A stretch of 64,000 bases of DNA from JAVVEG01 sp041751425 (GCA_041751425.1 JBGSXL010000006.1:1-64000), one strand, 5' to 3'; numbered from the stretch's first letter, positions 16,738 through 26,003 are shown. The notes: a model not told the origin generated them from the sequence alone. Made by a program: numbers and translations.

Positions 16738-19008
16738 TCAACGTTGAAACAGGTATGAGAATTTTACGAACACCTGGTCGCCATCGCGCTTCAAATCGTT
16801 GGTCAAGACCAGTTCGCGTTCACCTTCAAAATCGATGATATCGAAATTGCTGCTATTGGAATTGTACCCTAGATACAAAGCCGACCATGGGTTAAGAACA
16901 TAGCGTAGTAGCAAATCGAAATTCATGTTCTTGCGATCTCGCAGTCGCGTTGCTGGCCCGGCATCCGTCTCTTCGTACTGAGCAATAAAGCGTAGTGACA
17001 TGGCACGAGTAAACTGATAATTCCAGCTGCTGCGAATGATTTCGTTGGAGAAAACTTTCACGCCAGAATCAGTTTCCAATTCGGTAAACAAATAAGTATT
17101 GGAAACGCGCAATCTATCTATCGGGCGCCACACCATTTCAGCATCGATACGATTACTGTCGACCACAAAGGGTAGCGTGCCCGCAGGTGGCACCAGATTC
17201 AGGGCGGTTCCGGTTTGGAAACCTGCCTCAAAACTCAAAGAGTTCAACGCGGTATTCTCGTAGCTGATGTTCCAGTTATCGTAATCATAGACGCGCGCTG
17301 CAGGCATGCCCGGGAAATCCTGTGGACGCAATACTTCAGTAAAGTCACTATACCCAGCGCTGTACCTGCTGGTAGCAAAATCCAGATTTGCACTTGGGCT
17401 AACCTGACTGAAGATTTTAGTGCCAGAGGTATCTTCCAGATATACGGCGAAGAGAACAGCGCTCCAGCGGTCGATACTTGAGTTCTCAGGAAAGAAATTC
17501 AGCCCGACACGGTTGTGGATTCCCGAAGTATCGGCGCGGAAAAATCTGTTCTGGAAACCTAATTGTGTACGGAAATCTTTATTGGTTTCTATCCAGTGAG
17601 TATGCGAACTCACGGAGCGACTATTGTGGTCCACCAGAATATTCCGCTGCACACCAGTAATGGATTTGCCACCGCCGGCAGGTTCTGTTTCTGTGCCAAC
17701 CAGTTGCAGTTGTGTCACCCAGTTACTGTTAAGACGGAAGCGGCCATCAAGGCTCGCCACTCGGTTATAGCCATCCGCGAGTTCGCGATTCGTCATCAAC
17801 ACACCAATACGAGATTGCTCGGATATGTCGCGGAAACCACGCAATATGGCTATGTTCGCTTTCTCGCCACGCAGTGGATCGCCTTCCGCGCGGTTCATAC
17901 CTGGCGCGGCATCGTTGATCAGCATGCTGCCGAATCCCCATTGACCGGAACGACCTGTGAACCGCAAGCCACCCTCAGGGTCTACAATACGGCGTGTGAA
18001 TACCAGCGTGGAATCGGTTGCAAAAAAATCGGCATTCTCCACAAAGAAGGGGCGTCGCTCCGGGTATTGCACTTCAAAGCGTTCATTGACTGTTACTTGT
18101 GGTTCATCTGACTCCACTTGGCTGAAATCTGGATTAATGGTCATATCCAATACGAAACTGTCGTTGAACACAAACTTGGCGTCCAGGCCTGCCTCAATCT
18201 CGTTTTCGTCGCTGAAACGTGGACCACCAGCAGCATTTCTGTCCAGCGAATCTATGCTGCGGGCGAAGACATAGGGAATAATCATGGAGTTATTCCCTGG
18301 GGAGACATCGCTGATGCCCCGCAGCATGGCGGTTTGGTTCAAGCGCCCATCTACAGCAATGGAGTAGGCTGGCCAGTAGCTCTCTTCATTCAAACGCGGT
18401 ATCTGGCGAGCAAACTGCACGCGCCACATTTGTTCAGTATCTGCCGGGAAGCGCAAGCTCTTCAGGGGGATTGCCATTCTTGCGATGTAGCCTTGATCAG
18501 TCAGTTCGCCTTCGCTATCCCAGACGGCTTCCAGCGTGGTGTCAAAGCCAGCGCGATTGGAGGCTCCCTCTGTCCAGCGTGCATCCCATTGGATTCCCAA
18601 AGGCGTAGTTCGGAAAGAGTAAGCGGAGCGCTGGTCATTGAACGTATCCACAGTGATGCTGACATAGTCATCACCGGAAATGTTTTCGCGGGAAGATAAA
18701 TTGGCGCGGATCAGCTGCGGTTGGGAGTCGAATGCCAGAAAAACGACAAACAACTGTTCAGAGTTGTACCCTATATAAACTTCCGTGCGCTGCGAGGCCG
18801 CGCTGCCATCGTTAGGCTGGCGCTGGATAAAGCTATCCACTTTTGTCATGGATCGCGCCAGTGCTGTTGAGGGACTCATGTTGGCGAAGTCCGCCAGGGA
18901 TGGTTCAGAGCTTATACGCGGAATCGATAAGCCATTGGGCTCGGCTGCATGGGCGGGCAAAATTGCCAAAGCTGCCAGTAAGAGCAGTACTATCGATCGG
19001 ATCCGCAT
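16738..19008 (-). CDS. CBM9/DUF5916 outer-membrane barrel protein
   Basis: 756 residues. A signal peptide ends at AHAAEP. An N-terminal carbohydrate-binding module 9-like beta-sandwich follows (TEVYIGYNSEQLFVVFLAFD, ISGDDYVSITVDTFNDQRSA, YIARMAIPLKSLRFP). The long DUF5916 part starts at NPDFSQVESDEPQVTVNERF with PERRPFFVENADFF, and the C-terminus is strand-rich, ending KRDGDQVFVKFSYLFQR with a terminal aromatic-Gln-Arg. It is probably an outer-membrane barrel with a periplasmic or surface sugar/polymer-binding module. GGGAGA lies 9 nt before ATG 19008. Three 12-bp repeats sit just upstream of it. Confidence 0.85.
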   Translation of the reverse strand: MRIRSIVLLLLAALAILPAHAAEPNGLSIPRISSEPSLADFANMSPSTALARSMTKVDSFIQRQPNDGSAASQRTEVYIGYNSEQLFVVFLAFDSQPQLIRANLSSRENISGDDYVSITVDTFNDQRSAYSFRTTPLGIQWDARWTEGASNRAGFDTTLEAVWDSEGELTDQGYIARMAIPLKSLRFPADTEQMWRVQFARQIPRLNEESYWPAYSIAVDGRLNQTAMLRGISDVSPGNNSMIIPYVFARSIDSLDRNAAGGPRFSDENEIEAGLDAKFVFNDSFVLDMTINPDFSQVESDEPQVTVNERFEVQYPERRPFFVENADFFATDSTLVFTRRIVDPEGGLRFTGRSGQWGFGSMLINDAAPGMNRAEGDPLRGEKANIAILRGFRDISEQSRIGVLMTNRELADGYNRVASLDGRFRLNSNWVTQLQLVGTETEPAGGGKSITGVQRNILVDHNSRSVSSHTHWIETNKDFRTQLGFQNRFFRADTSGIHNRVGLNFFPENSSIDRWSAVLFAVYLEDTSGTKIFSQVSPSANLDFATSRYSAGYSDFTEVLRPQDFPGMPAARVYDYDNWNISYENTALNSLSFEAGFQTGTALNLVPPAGTLPFVVDSNRIDAEMVWRPIDRLRVSNTYLFTELETDSGVKVFSNEIIRSSWNYQFTRAMSLRFIAQYEETDAGPATRLRDRKNMNFDLLLRYVLNPWSALYLGYNSNSSNFDIIDFEGERELVLTNDLKRDGDQVFVKFSYLFQR

Positions 19009-19026
19009 GTTTTAGTTCTCTCCCTT

Positions 19027-19062
19027 GGTGTAACAAAAGGTGTAGCAAAAGGTGTAGCAAAA
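19027..19062. repeat. Three 12-bp tandem repeats upstream of the CBM9 gene
   Basis: GGTGTAACAAAA once, then GGTGTAGCAAAA twice, in exact 12-bp register. The array begins 18 bp before the ATG at 19008, immediately upstream of the ribosome-binding site of that minus-strand gene. Confidence 0.9.
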
Positions 19063-19176
19063 AATTTTGGGGATAGTACATGCAAACCACCTATGCGGAA
19101 AGGTGAACCAGCTCAGAAAAGTAATTAAGTGTGACAGAGTGAAGTCACTGGCATACTTCACTCCGCTGCTCGATAT

Positions 19177-19473
19177 CTACCCTGGATTTGCATATTTTGC
19201 TTTACGGGTAATCAGGTACAGCAGTGGCCCAAATGACCCCAGTGTCAAAGTGATCAGAGTCCAGGGCCAGGGGTTGCGTCCGGTTGCCTTGGCATCGCGC
19301 CACATCCAGACCAGGAACAGCACCAGCGCTATCACCAGATCCACCAATACCTGAGTACCGGCAGATGTCTGTAGCGGCATTGTGAAAATTGCCACATAAC
19401 CATACTGCCAGAGTGCTACCGCACTCAAAGCGCCAAAACCAATAAGTGTTAAACCAAGTATTAAACGTTCCAT
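19177..19473 (-). CDS. DUF2834-like small membrane protein
   Basis: 98 residues from ATG 19473, chosen because GGGAGA is about 8 nt upstream; the longer reading lacks such a site. Three hydrophobic spans are visible (LILGLTLIGFGALSAVALW, VDLVIALVLFLVWMW, PWTLITLTLGSFGPLLYLIT), with the pattern WMWRDAKATGRNPWPW between spans two and three typical of DUF2834. Inner membrane; function unknown. It is divergent from the XRE regulator gene across a 107-bp gap containing a near-perfect palindrome. Confidence 0.65.
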   Translation of the reverse strand: MERLILGLTLIGFGALSAVALWQYGYVAIFTMPLQTSAGTQVLVDLVIALVLFLVWMWRDAKATGRNPWPWTLITLTLGSFGPLLYLITRKAKYANPG

Positions 19474-19527
19474 TGCAGATCTCCCAATTTGTGGAGAGCT
19501 CAGTATTTGCTGTGCAGGTACTGAAAG

Positions 19528-19548
19528 CAATTACCTGAGAGGTTATTG
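19528..19548. promoter_or_regulatory. Operator-like inverted repeat in a divergent promoter
   Basis: CAAT-T-ACCT-GAG-AGGT-T-ATTG: 8 of 9 positions in each arm pair exactly around a 3-bp centre. It lies midway between the starts of the DUF2834-like gene and the XRE-type regulator gene, where an autoregulated operator would be expected. Confidence 0.5.
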
Positions 19549-19580
19549 AATTGCTGCGCTTCCATGCTTAAATAGCCCAC

Positions 19581-20435
19581 ATGACACATACTCAAACTGC
19601 CACTCAAACGCATAATCAGCTGCCAATTACTTTACAAAAGTTACGCAGAAACTGTCGCGTCAGCCAGCTGGAGCTTTCCCTGTGCCTGGGTGTCTCGCAA
19701 CGGCACATCAGTTTTGTTGAAAGTGGCCGTGCCCGACCCAGCCGTGATCTGCTGGCTGCCTGGCTGCAGGAACTGAGCGCGCCTCTGTTTGTTTGTAACG
19801 AAGCCATGCTGCAGGCAGGTTACGCTCCGGTTTATAGCGAAGTTGCTCTGAGTGATCCAGCGCTGGTGCAGGCCAATACTGCGCTTGAACATCTGCTTTG
19901 CGCCCACGATCCTATGCCGGCAATCGTTATCGATGCGCATTGGAATTTGTTGAAAATGAACAGGGGGGCGCGCTGGCTTGCTGGAACGTTGATGCCATGG
20001 ACAGAGGAAATGCTTAGAGCATCAGATTCTGGCAATTCAATTTCCGGCAGCGCGTCGCCAATCAATATGCTTGATCTGCTGACGCATCCACAGGGATTGG
20101 CGGCTGACATTATAAATCTGGAGGAGGCTGGTAGTGCATTGCTGGCCCACCTGCGCCACGAAGCGTTATCTCAACCAACACTCACACCAAGGATTGACGC
20201 ATTTGCGTCGTCGCTATGTGCACGCCTTGGTGTGCAATTTCTGCAAGCTGCTGGACAACGACCCTCTGCGCCTACGCTTAACGTCCGCTATCGATCGCGT
20301 TTCGGGGAGTTGGCATTATTCAGTATGTTCACCACCTTCGGCACACCACAGGACATCACACTGGCATCCCTGCGAGTGGAGCATATGTTTGCTGCCGATG
20401 ATGCGACCCGGAAGATATTTACAGAGAACGCCTGA
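19581..20435 (+). CDS. XRE-family regulator with MmyB-type ligand domain
   Basis: 284 residues. An N-terminal helix-turn-helix (SQLELSLCLGVSQRHISFVE, residues ~28-48) is followed by SGRARPSRDLL. The C-terminal domain has the PAS-like MmyB ligand-binding pattern (MPAIVIDAHWNLLKMNRGAR ... FGELALFSMFTTFGTPQDIT). Such proteins are transcription factors thought to sense a hydrophobic small molecule. A probable target is its own divergent promoter, through the palindrome at 19528-19548. It ends 2 bp from the convergent PEBP gene. Confidence 0.85.
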   Translation: MTHTQTATQTHNQLPITLQKLRRNCRVSQLELSLCLGVSQRHISFVESGRARPSRDLLAAWLQELSAPLFVCNEAMLQAGYAPVYSEVALSDPALVQANTALEHLLCAHDPMPAIVIDAHWNLLKMNRGARWLAGTLMPWTEEMLRASDSGNSISGSASPINMLDLLTHPQGLAADIINLEEAGSALLAHLRHEALSQPTLTPRIDAFASSLCARLGVQFLQAAGQRPSAPTLNVRYRSRFGELALFSMFTTFGTPQDITLASLRVEHMFAADDATRKIFTENA

Positions 20436-20437
20436 TT

Positions 20438-21025
20438 TTATTGTGGTCGATGAAAACGTCCCATATACACCGATTTAGCGAGTACATGTCCTTCCATAGC
20501 CGCCATTACGGCATCACGCGTTGCCAATGGATCCTCAGTGGCTGTGACGTCAAGGTCAATGTCCAACGCATACACTTCGAACAGGTAATGGTGACGTGGG
20601 CGCGTAGCGGGTGCGCCAGGACCGCGGTAAACCTGACCGGTTGCGCTTATCTGTGAGGCACCATTCGGTAATAATGCACCTTGCGGCTGGTTCTCCTCCA
20701 AACCCGTTGCTGAGCCAGGTATATTCCAAACTACCCAATGCACCTGTGTTCGTGTGCCGCGATTCGGCGCGAAATCCAGGTCCATCATATTAACTACAAA
20801 ACTGCGAGTTCCCGCCGGAGCATTCGTCCATACCAGCGCGGGAGACGTGCCACCTCCTGGTGCTGCACCCTCAGCGGCTTGCGAAAAGCGCACCGGAATA
20901 TCGCCACCATCGGTAAATGCTTCAATCGATAAAGTAAACGCCTGTGCGGGAGTTTGCGCTTGCGCAAAGGTTATATTGATAAAGGCGAATACGAAAAACG
21001 CTATTAATCTCGTCATTGTTCTCAT
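20438..21025 (-). CDS. Exported YbhB/YbcL-type PEBP protein
   Basis: 195 residues. The signal peptide ends at FAQAQ. It is a phosphatidylethanolamine-binding-protein fold (Raf kinase inhibitor-like) with TSPALVWTNAPAGTRSFVV, MMDLDFAP (the DPDAP-type element, here DLD), VHWVVWNIPG and the ligand-site signature YRGPGAPATRPRHHYLFEVY. Bacterial members have no proven role; periplasmic location predicted. ATG 21025 and ATG 21016 are both possible. It is convergent with the XRE regulator. Confidence 0.85.
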   Translation of the reverse strand: MRTMTRLIAFFVFAFINITFAQAQTPAQAFTLSIEAFTDGGDIPVRFSQAAEGAAPGGGTSPALVWTNAPAGTRSFVVNMMDLDFAPNRGTRTQVHWVVWNIPGSATGLEENQPQGALLPNGASQISATGQVYRGPGAPATRPRHHYLFEVYALDIDLDVTATEDPLATRDAVMAAMEGHVLAKSVYMGRFHRPQ

Positions 21026-21085
21026 GGCTTCATTCCTTTTCTCAGTTTATTTTTGTAACGGTGCTGCAATTAAATATCGAATTTT

Positions 21086-21508
21086 TCAAAGTTGTTCATG
21101 TTGATTTCGTGTGCCGGTTTTGTCGCCTCTACGCAACTCAAAACCCCGCACGATGACATAGGCAATCAATGCCACAATAAACACAACCAGATACATCCAG
21201 GCGATGCTCTGCAGGCAGGAGATAACCGTACGATATATCTCCAGAATCCAGTGTTGCGTGGTGAGTTGCAAAATGGGCATTTCCGGGTATTGCGGGGAGA
21301 TGTACCTTTCCAGGTCGTAGATTCTTACCCCGCCCGATATACCTACTACATAGGTAGCGAACATGACGTACTTTTGCCAGGCAGTGCTTATCTCATCTTG
21401 AATGATACGGCTGAAAATTTCACCAATAGGTTTGCGGAAAACGCGCACCGCAGTATAGGAGACAGCAACAGAGAGACCGAACGTAATCCCGAGTAATGTG
21501 AAAAACAT
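21086..21508 (-). CDS. Hypothetical three-span membrane protein
   Basis: 140 residues from ATG 21508, with AGGA 7 nt upstream. Hydrophobic spans are at FFTLLGITFGLSVAVSY, YVMFATYVVGISGGV and MYLVVFIVALIAYVIV. Between the second and third lies an RIYDLERYI segment, likely periplasmic. The C-terminal tail is charged and polar. I do not recognise the family. It stands alone between the PEBP gene (minus) and a divergent exported-protein gene. Confidence 0.6.
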   Translation of the reverse strand: MFFTLLGITFGLSVAVSYTAVRVFRKPIGEIFSRIIQDEISTAWQKYVMFATYVVGISGGVRIYDLERYISPQYPEMPILQLTTQHWILEIYRTVISCLQSIAWMYLVVFIVALIAYVIVRGFELRRGDKTGTRNQHEQL

Positions 21509-21674
21509 ACTGTGTCCTGAATAGTAAATAGTGCACAAAGAGTACTACGGAAAAATCGGGTTTGATAGTTATTCTTGCTGGTGGTAAACCACCGAATACT
21601 ATTGACTGGCATTTGATTTTTGTGTCCAAATACGGGAAAAAATAAGAACTTGATTACCACTGGAGGCAGAAAAC

Positions 21675-22688
21675 ATGAGTTTAATTCCCGCTCACAGAAC
21701 CGGCCGCAGTCCCTTCGCTACATTCCTTGTAACCGGGGCAACAACCTGCATGTTTGCAGTGGTCGCGCATGCAGATTATATTCCCCCGCAGACCTCCTGG
21801 GGCGTTCCTGATGTACAGGGTGTCTGGGACTATTCCTCCCGTACCGGCATGGAACGCCCCCCTGTGTTTGAAGGAGCACTTGTAGTCAGCGAGGAACGTA
21901 TGCGCGAACTGGTCCCATCCTTTGAGGCGTGGTCTACAGCGCTGGAAGCCACAGGTGCTGAGGCTCCCGGGCCGGACAATGTCGGTGCATACAACTCGTT
22001 CTGGATTGATATTCGTGAAGGGCTGGGTTCAGTGGATGGTGAATTGAGAACATCATTTATTATCTATCCTGAAGATGGTCGTATTCCCTGGGCAGAGACT
22101 GGTCGTGCTGCCCGTGCAGAACAACGCGCACGTATGAGCTTCGATCATATAGAGCGCAATGCCGGGCCCGAAGGCTTTCCATTGTCGGAGCGATGCCTGA
22201 TCAGTTTCTCTAGCGTGGTTCCCTTCACACCGTCCCTGTATAACAATAATTTGCGTATTGTCCAATCACCTACCCATGTCGTGATTCTTGCTGAGATGGT
22301 AAGCGATGCTCGCATTGTGGCTATCGATAGCGAGTTTCCTGAAGATATGCATCCCCGCTGGCAGGGAAACTCTATCGGTTACTATGAAGGCGATGAACTG
22401 GTCGTGGTAACCAAGGGGTTTCATCCGATGCAGGTGTCTCGAGGCGGTGGCTATACGTCTGAGAATTCCACCATTACTGAACGCTTCCGCATGAGCCGGG
22501 AAAATGTCCTTAAATACAAATTCACTGTAGAAGATTCTGATTTATATATGGAGCCTTGGACGGGAGAATTGGAGATGAACCCAAGCGCAGGGATATACGA
22601 ATATGCCTGCCACGAAGGAAACTACTCCATGCCAGGAATCCTTGCGGGAGCGCGATTGGAAGAGGCTGCCGCTGACAGCGACGAATAA
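21675..22688 (+). CDS. Exported conserved hypothetical protein
   Basis: 337 residues. A signal peptide (FATFLVTGATTCMFAVVAHA) is followed directly by DYIPPQTSWGVPDVQGVWDY. There are no membrane spans after it. Recognisable conserved-looking blocks are GAYNSFW, TSFIIYPEDGRIPW, PLSERCLI and the C-terminal YEYACHEGNYSMPGILAGAR. I associate this CHEGNY block with a family of secreted hypotheticals common in marine Gammaproteobacteria and Acidobacteria; no activity is known. GGAGG lies 8 nt before the ATG. Convergent with the FecA-like receptor. Confidence 0.7.
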   Translation: MSLIPAHRTGRSPFATFLVTGATTCMFAVVAHADYIPPQTSWGVPDVQGVWDYSSRTGMERPPVFEGALVVSEERMRELVPSFEAWSTALEATGAEAPGPDNVGAYNSFWIDIREGLGSVDGELRTSFIIYPEDGRIPWAETGRAARAEQRARMSFDHIERNAGPEGFPLSERCLISFSSVVPFTPSLYNNNLRIVQSPTHVVILAEMVSDARIVAIDSEFPEDMHPRWQGNSIGYYEGDELVVVTKGFHPMQVSRGGGYTSENSTITERFRMSRENVLKYKFTVEDSDLYMEPWTGELEMNPSAGIYEYACHEGNYSMPGILAGARLEEAAADSDE

Positions 22689-22722
22689 ACACAGCGAAGT
22701 GAAAATTGGATGATTGCGGCGA

Positions 22723-22764
22723 GCAGACAGAGGGCGCGATACGTGCACAAAAACCTCTGCCTGC
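22723..22764. terminator. Hairpin between convergent genes
   Basis: GCAGACAGAGG pairs with CCTCTGCCTGC (one A/C mismatch) around a 20-nt loop that ends in five A. It lies between the stops of the exported hypothetical gene and the siderophore receptor gene, and could terminate both transcripts. Confidence 0.35.
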
Positions 22765-22779
22765 TACACCGTCAGATAA

Positions 22780-24888
22780 TCAGAACCGGTAACGCAAACC
22801 TACATCAAAACTGCGCTCAGGTCCTACGTAAATTCCCTGTCGCAAACTGGCGATGTAATGCTTGTCTGTCAGATTCTTTATATTGGCATTGAAGCTCAGC
22901 TGACTATTCACGTTATACACCAGGTACAAATCCAGCAATGTGTAGCCTGGCACTTGCCCGGTGAAAAAACCGCTGACGCTTTCGTTGATTGCTACAGTAT
23001 TGTCTACATCTGTGAACTGGGCATCGGAGTGATGGAGATTCATGCCAGAGCGCAGTCTGCCATTTTCATATTCCAGCAACATATTGCCCACCCATTCAGG
23101 CGTATAGGGCAGGCGGCTGCCACTGAACGTGGTGATGTTGCCGTTGCCGTCCAGACGATTGCCCCGGAACTCTGCGTCCGTAATGTAGGTGCCATTGGCG
23201 CTCAGGCTAAAACCACTTCCAAGGTCGAAACCAAGACCAAACTCCAGACCCTGATGCAGCGTTTTACCACCGTTGGTGACCTGAAATTGTGTATTGCTGT
23301 TTGCGGGTATGATCTGGTTATCAAAGTCCATGCGGAACATGGCAAATTCGTATGTGACTCGCTGTGTATTGCCACGTAAACCAAGCTCCAGATTGACGGA
23401 ATGTTCTGCATCCAGTTCCTGATCCTGCAAACCACTCAGTGCGTCGCCATTCAGAGCTGGTGAGAATGCCTTGTACATGCTGGCAAACAATTGCAAAGCA
23501 GGATCTACCTGCCAGGTGAGTCCAAGGCCCGGCATCAGTTCAGTGTTGTCTGTAGTTGCCCGGTTACCCTGTGCTGGCGTGCGACGCTCATCTGCGCGTT
23601 TCTGCTCGTACATCTCAGCACGTAAACCTGCAGTCAGGGCCAGTGTATCACTCAGCAAGAAGCGGTTTTGCGCATACAGAGCAACACTTTCTGCGGAGTC
23701 TATCCTGTCGCGACCCAAGGGGCCCGTGCGTGGAGTCAGGCGGGTTGCCTGCACAGTGCGGTCTTCCATCTCTTCGTTGAGATAGCGCACTCCCAGTTCC
23801 GTTTCACTGGCAACTCCCAACAACTCGTGTTCAATGTGCAGGCGAGAGTCGATGCCGAAGCGGTCAAAGGAGCGATTGTTACCGTTCAGGCTGTCTGTAT
23901 AAACCCACGATTCCGCAGCCGCAGATGCGGCGTTATTGGTGCCGAAACGCCAATAATCCCGGTGCATCTGGCTGCCGTACACCAAGGTATTAAGGCGAGC
24001 GGAAGGGCTGATTTCCCACTGATGATTGATGTCCAGAGCTCGCCGACCCGTCAGGAAATAATCATCAGGTGCCGGGTTGTTGGATTTGCCGTCGCGATAC
24101 TCTTGCAGGAAGTGACCACGGTAGGAAATATTGGCGTCATTGCTGTAGTCGCTGAATTTGATGCTTAAGAATTGATTGTTACTCAGTGCCATACCAGCTT
24201 TAAGCATAATGTCGGTAGTTTCATAGCCTTTGTCGAGAAAACCGTCGCTGTTAACCCGGTTGACGATAGCTCCGAACGTAGCGTCGCCGGAAGCGGAACT
24301 GGCGCCAACTTCGAGATTGGCTTCGCGGGTATTCCATGAGCCACCGCGCAATGAGAGTTCAACACCGTCACGTGGCTGTTTAGTGACATAGTTGATAACG
24401 CCACCAATGGTGCTTGGACCATAACGCAGTGAGGCGGCGCCTTTAAGTACTTCAATGCTTTCCACACGCTGTACGCGAGGGTTGTAGTAACGGCCGTTAC
24501 CCACAAACAAGCCAGGAGCTACTGGCACGCCATCTTCCAAAATCAGCGTTTTATAGTCTGCTGAACTCAGGCCACGCATGCCGATATTAGCGACGATTGC
24601 ACTTTCTTCTTCTGGTTTGATGTTGATACCAGGCACAGCGCGCAGAGCCTCTTCTGTTGATCGCGGCTGTCTTAAAACCAGTTCTTCAATCTGCACCAGT
24701 GAAACGGCGCCGGGCTGGCGAGAGACGTCACCGGGGTTTTCACCAATCACCAGGATAGAAGGCAGGCGTAGACCTTCGCTGCCTTCTAAGTCCTGTGCCA
24801 GCAGCAGGCTGGGGCTTTGCAGTGCTATAGCGGCGCTGGCCAATGTGAAAGCGGTTACCAGTGGGCGGCGTTTGTAGCGGAAATTCAT
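22780..24888 (-). CDS. TonB-dependent siderophore receptor (FecA-like)
   Basis: 702 residues. The signal peptide ends at LLLAQD. The plug has RSTEEALRAVPGINIK, NIGMRGLSSADYKTLILEDG, VESIEVLKGAASLRYG and GGVINYVTKQP. The barrel ends IKNLTDKHYIASLRQG ... FDVGLRYRF with terminal Phe. The plug signatures fit the iron-transport class (FecA/ferric siderophore). GGAGA precedes ATG 24888, and a Fur-like box lies 50 bp upstream, in keeping with iron control. It probably takes up an iron chelate across the outer membrane with TonB. Confidence 0.9.
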   Translation of the reverse strand: MNFRYKRRPLVTAFTLASAAIALQSPSLLLAQDLEGSEGLRLPSILVIGENPGDVSRQPGAVSLVQIEELVLRQPRSTEEALRAVPGINIKPEEESAIVANIGMRGLSSADYKTLILEDGVPVAPGLFVGNGRYYNPRVQRVESIEVLKGAASLRYGPSTIGGVINYVTKQPRDGVELSLRGGSWNTREANLEVGASSASGDATFGAIVNRVNSDGFLDKGYETTDIMLKAGMALSNNQFLSIKFSDYSNDANISYRGHFLQEYRDGKSNNPAPDDYFLTGRRALDINHQWEISPSARLNTLVYGSQMHRDYWRFGTNNAASAAAESWVYTDSLNGNNRSFDRFGIDSRLHIEHELLGVASETELGVRYLNEEMEDRTVQATRLTPRTGPLGRDRIDSAESVALYAQNRFLLSDTLALTAGLRAEMYEQKRADERRTPAQGNRATTDNTELMPGLGLTWQVDPALQLFASMYKAFSPALNGDALSGLQDQELDAEHSVNLELGLRGNTQRVTYEFAMFRMDFDNQIIPANSNTQFQVTNGGKTLHQGLEFGLGFDLGSGFSLSANGTYITDAEFRGNRLDGNGNITTFSGSRLPYTPEWVGNMLLEYENGRLRSGMNLHHSDAQFTDVDNTVAINESVSGFFTGQVPGYTLLDLYLVYNVNSQLSFNANIKNLTDKHYIASLRQGIYVGPERSFDVGLRYRF

Positions 24889-24937
24889 GGTCTCTCCAAA
24901 ATGATTTGCGAACCAATGTTAAAAGTTGCGCTAATCA

Positions 24938-24957
24938 TAATGAGAACAATTCGTATT
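24938..24957 (-). promoter_or_regulatory. Putative Fur box of the siderophore receptor gene
   Basis: TAATGAGAACAATTCGTATT resembles the 7-1-7 Fur inverted repeat (TGAGAAC-A-ATTCGTA against TGATAAT-n-ATTATCA). It is 50 bp upstream of the receptor ATG, in the expected promoter position. Confidence 0.5.
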
Positions 24958-25100
24958 TGCAAACTTATTTTGCCAAAGGAGCGGAGTTTGTTCGGCTCGG
25001 TTGATCCTGACCTCTTACCATGACTGCCATGGGTGACGGCATAGCAGGTTTCATCTAAGATGACTTCTCGTAAAACAGCGGTAAGTAAGAGGGTGAAACA

Positions 25101-26003
25101 ATGAAAAGAATTTTCCGTCAGGTAGCCTGCTTGACAGCCGTTTTGGCAGTGGCGGCCAGCATATCAACAACACAGGCGCAGGAGAGAATAGACATCACCG
25201 GCTGGGGGACTGGTGCAGTACAGCCGGTACCCGTGAATCCGGGCCGACCCTGGGGTTGGGCAGTGCGTGATTTCATGGAGGACCCAGACAGTCAGTTGTA
25301 TAACCGTGCCAAGGAAAAACTGCTGAACGGAGAGCAGATTTTCAGTCACGTCATTTCTACATTCGACATTGAGCGATACTGCTCGGAAGCTCCTGACTAT
25401 GACTACACCTGGTTTGAAATGCAGCACAGCATGCTGCGTTACGATCAGGTTGCCGAAATGGTTGCGGCCTGTCCGCGCGCTGGTGCGGCGCCAATCCTGC
25501 GTCTGCCTGATGCACTTGAGGGCAGCGTGCAAAAGGCCATGGACATGGGCATGCTGGGAATCATCGTGCCTACGGTGAACGATGCCATTGCTGCTCGCGA
25601 GTCAGCACGTTACACCCGCTATCCACCAATTGCACGACGCAGCGCGGGGGGCGGGCAGGGGCCGGGGTTATGGACGCCAGCCGTGCCGGAAGGTTATACG
25701 TTTCGGAATACTGCTAACGACAATATGCTGGTCATCGTGATGATAGAGACGGTAGAAGGCGTTAACAATGCCCTGGAGATTGCTTTGCAACCTGGTGTTG
25801 ATGTGGTTCTGCTTGGCAATGCGGACCTGTCGGGATTTTCGGGTTTTGCACAAAACTCTCCTGAGTACCATGACCTGCAAATCAAAACCCGCAACGCAAC
25901 ATATCGCGCTGGGAAGTTCTGGGGTAACGCGCAATTTCGTAACGCGGAAGGCAATCCACTGAGCGCGGAGTCCCGCGTACATATGGGTTCTCCTCCGCAG
26001 TAA
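25101..26003 (+). CDS. Exported HpcH/HpaI aldolase-family protein
   Basis: 300 residues. A clear Sec signal peptide (LTAVLAVAASISTTQAQ) is followed by a class II aldolase/citrate-lyase TIM barrel: KLLNGEQIFSHVISTFDIE, DYDYTWFEMQHS, APILRLPDALEGSVQKAMDM, GMLGIIVPTVNDA, then MLVIVMIETVEGVNNALEI with the metal-binding Glu and DVVLLGNADLS with the following Asp. Known relatives cleave pyruvate- or oxaloacetate-derived keto-hydroxy acids in the cytoplasm; export to the periplasm is unusual. AGAGGG lies 7 nt before the ATG. It lies 248 bp upstream of, and co-directional with, the two exported ureohydrolases. Confidence 0.8.
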   Translation: MKRIFRQVACLTAVLAVAASISTTQAQERIDITGWGTGAVQPVPVNPGRPWGWAVRDFMEDPDSQLYNRAKEKLLNGEQIFSHVISTFDIERYCSEAPDYDYTWFEMQHSMLRYDQVAEMVAACPRAGAAPILRLPDALEGSVQKAMDMGMLGIIVPTVNDAIAARESARYTRYPPIARRSAGGGQGPGLWTPAVPEGYTFRNTANDNMLVIVMIETVEGVNNALEIALQPGVDVVLLGNADLSGFSGFAQNSPEYHDLQIKTRNATYRAGKFWGNAQFRNAEGNPLSAESRVHMGSPPQ

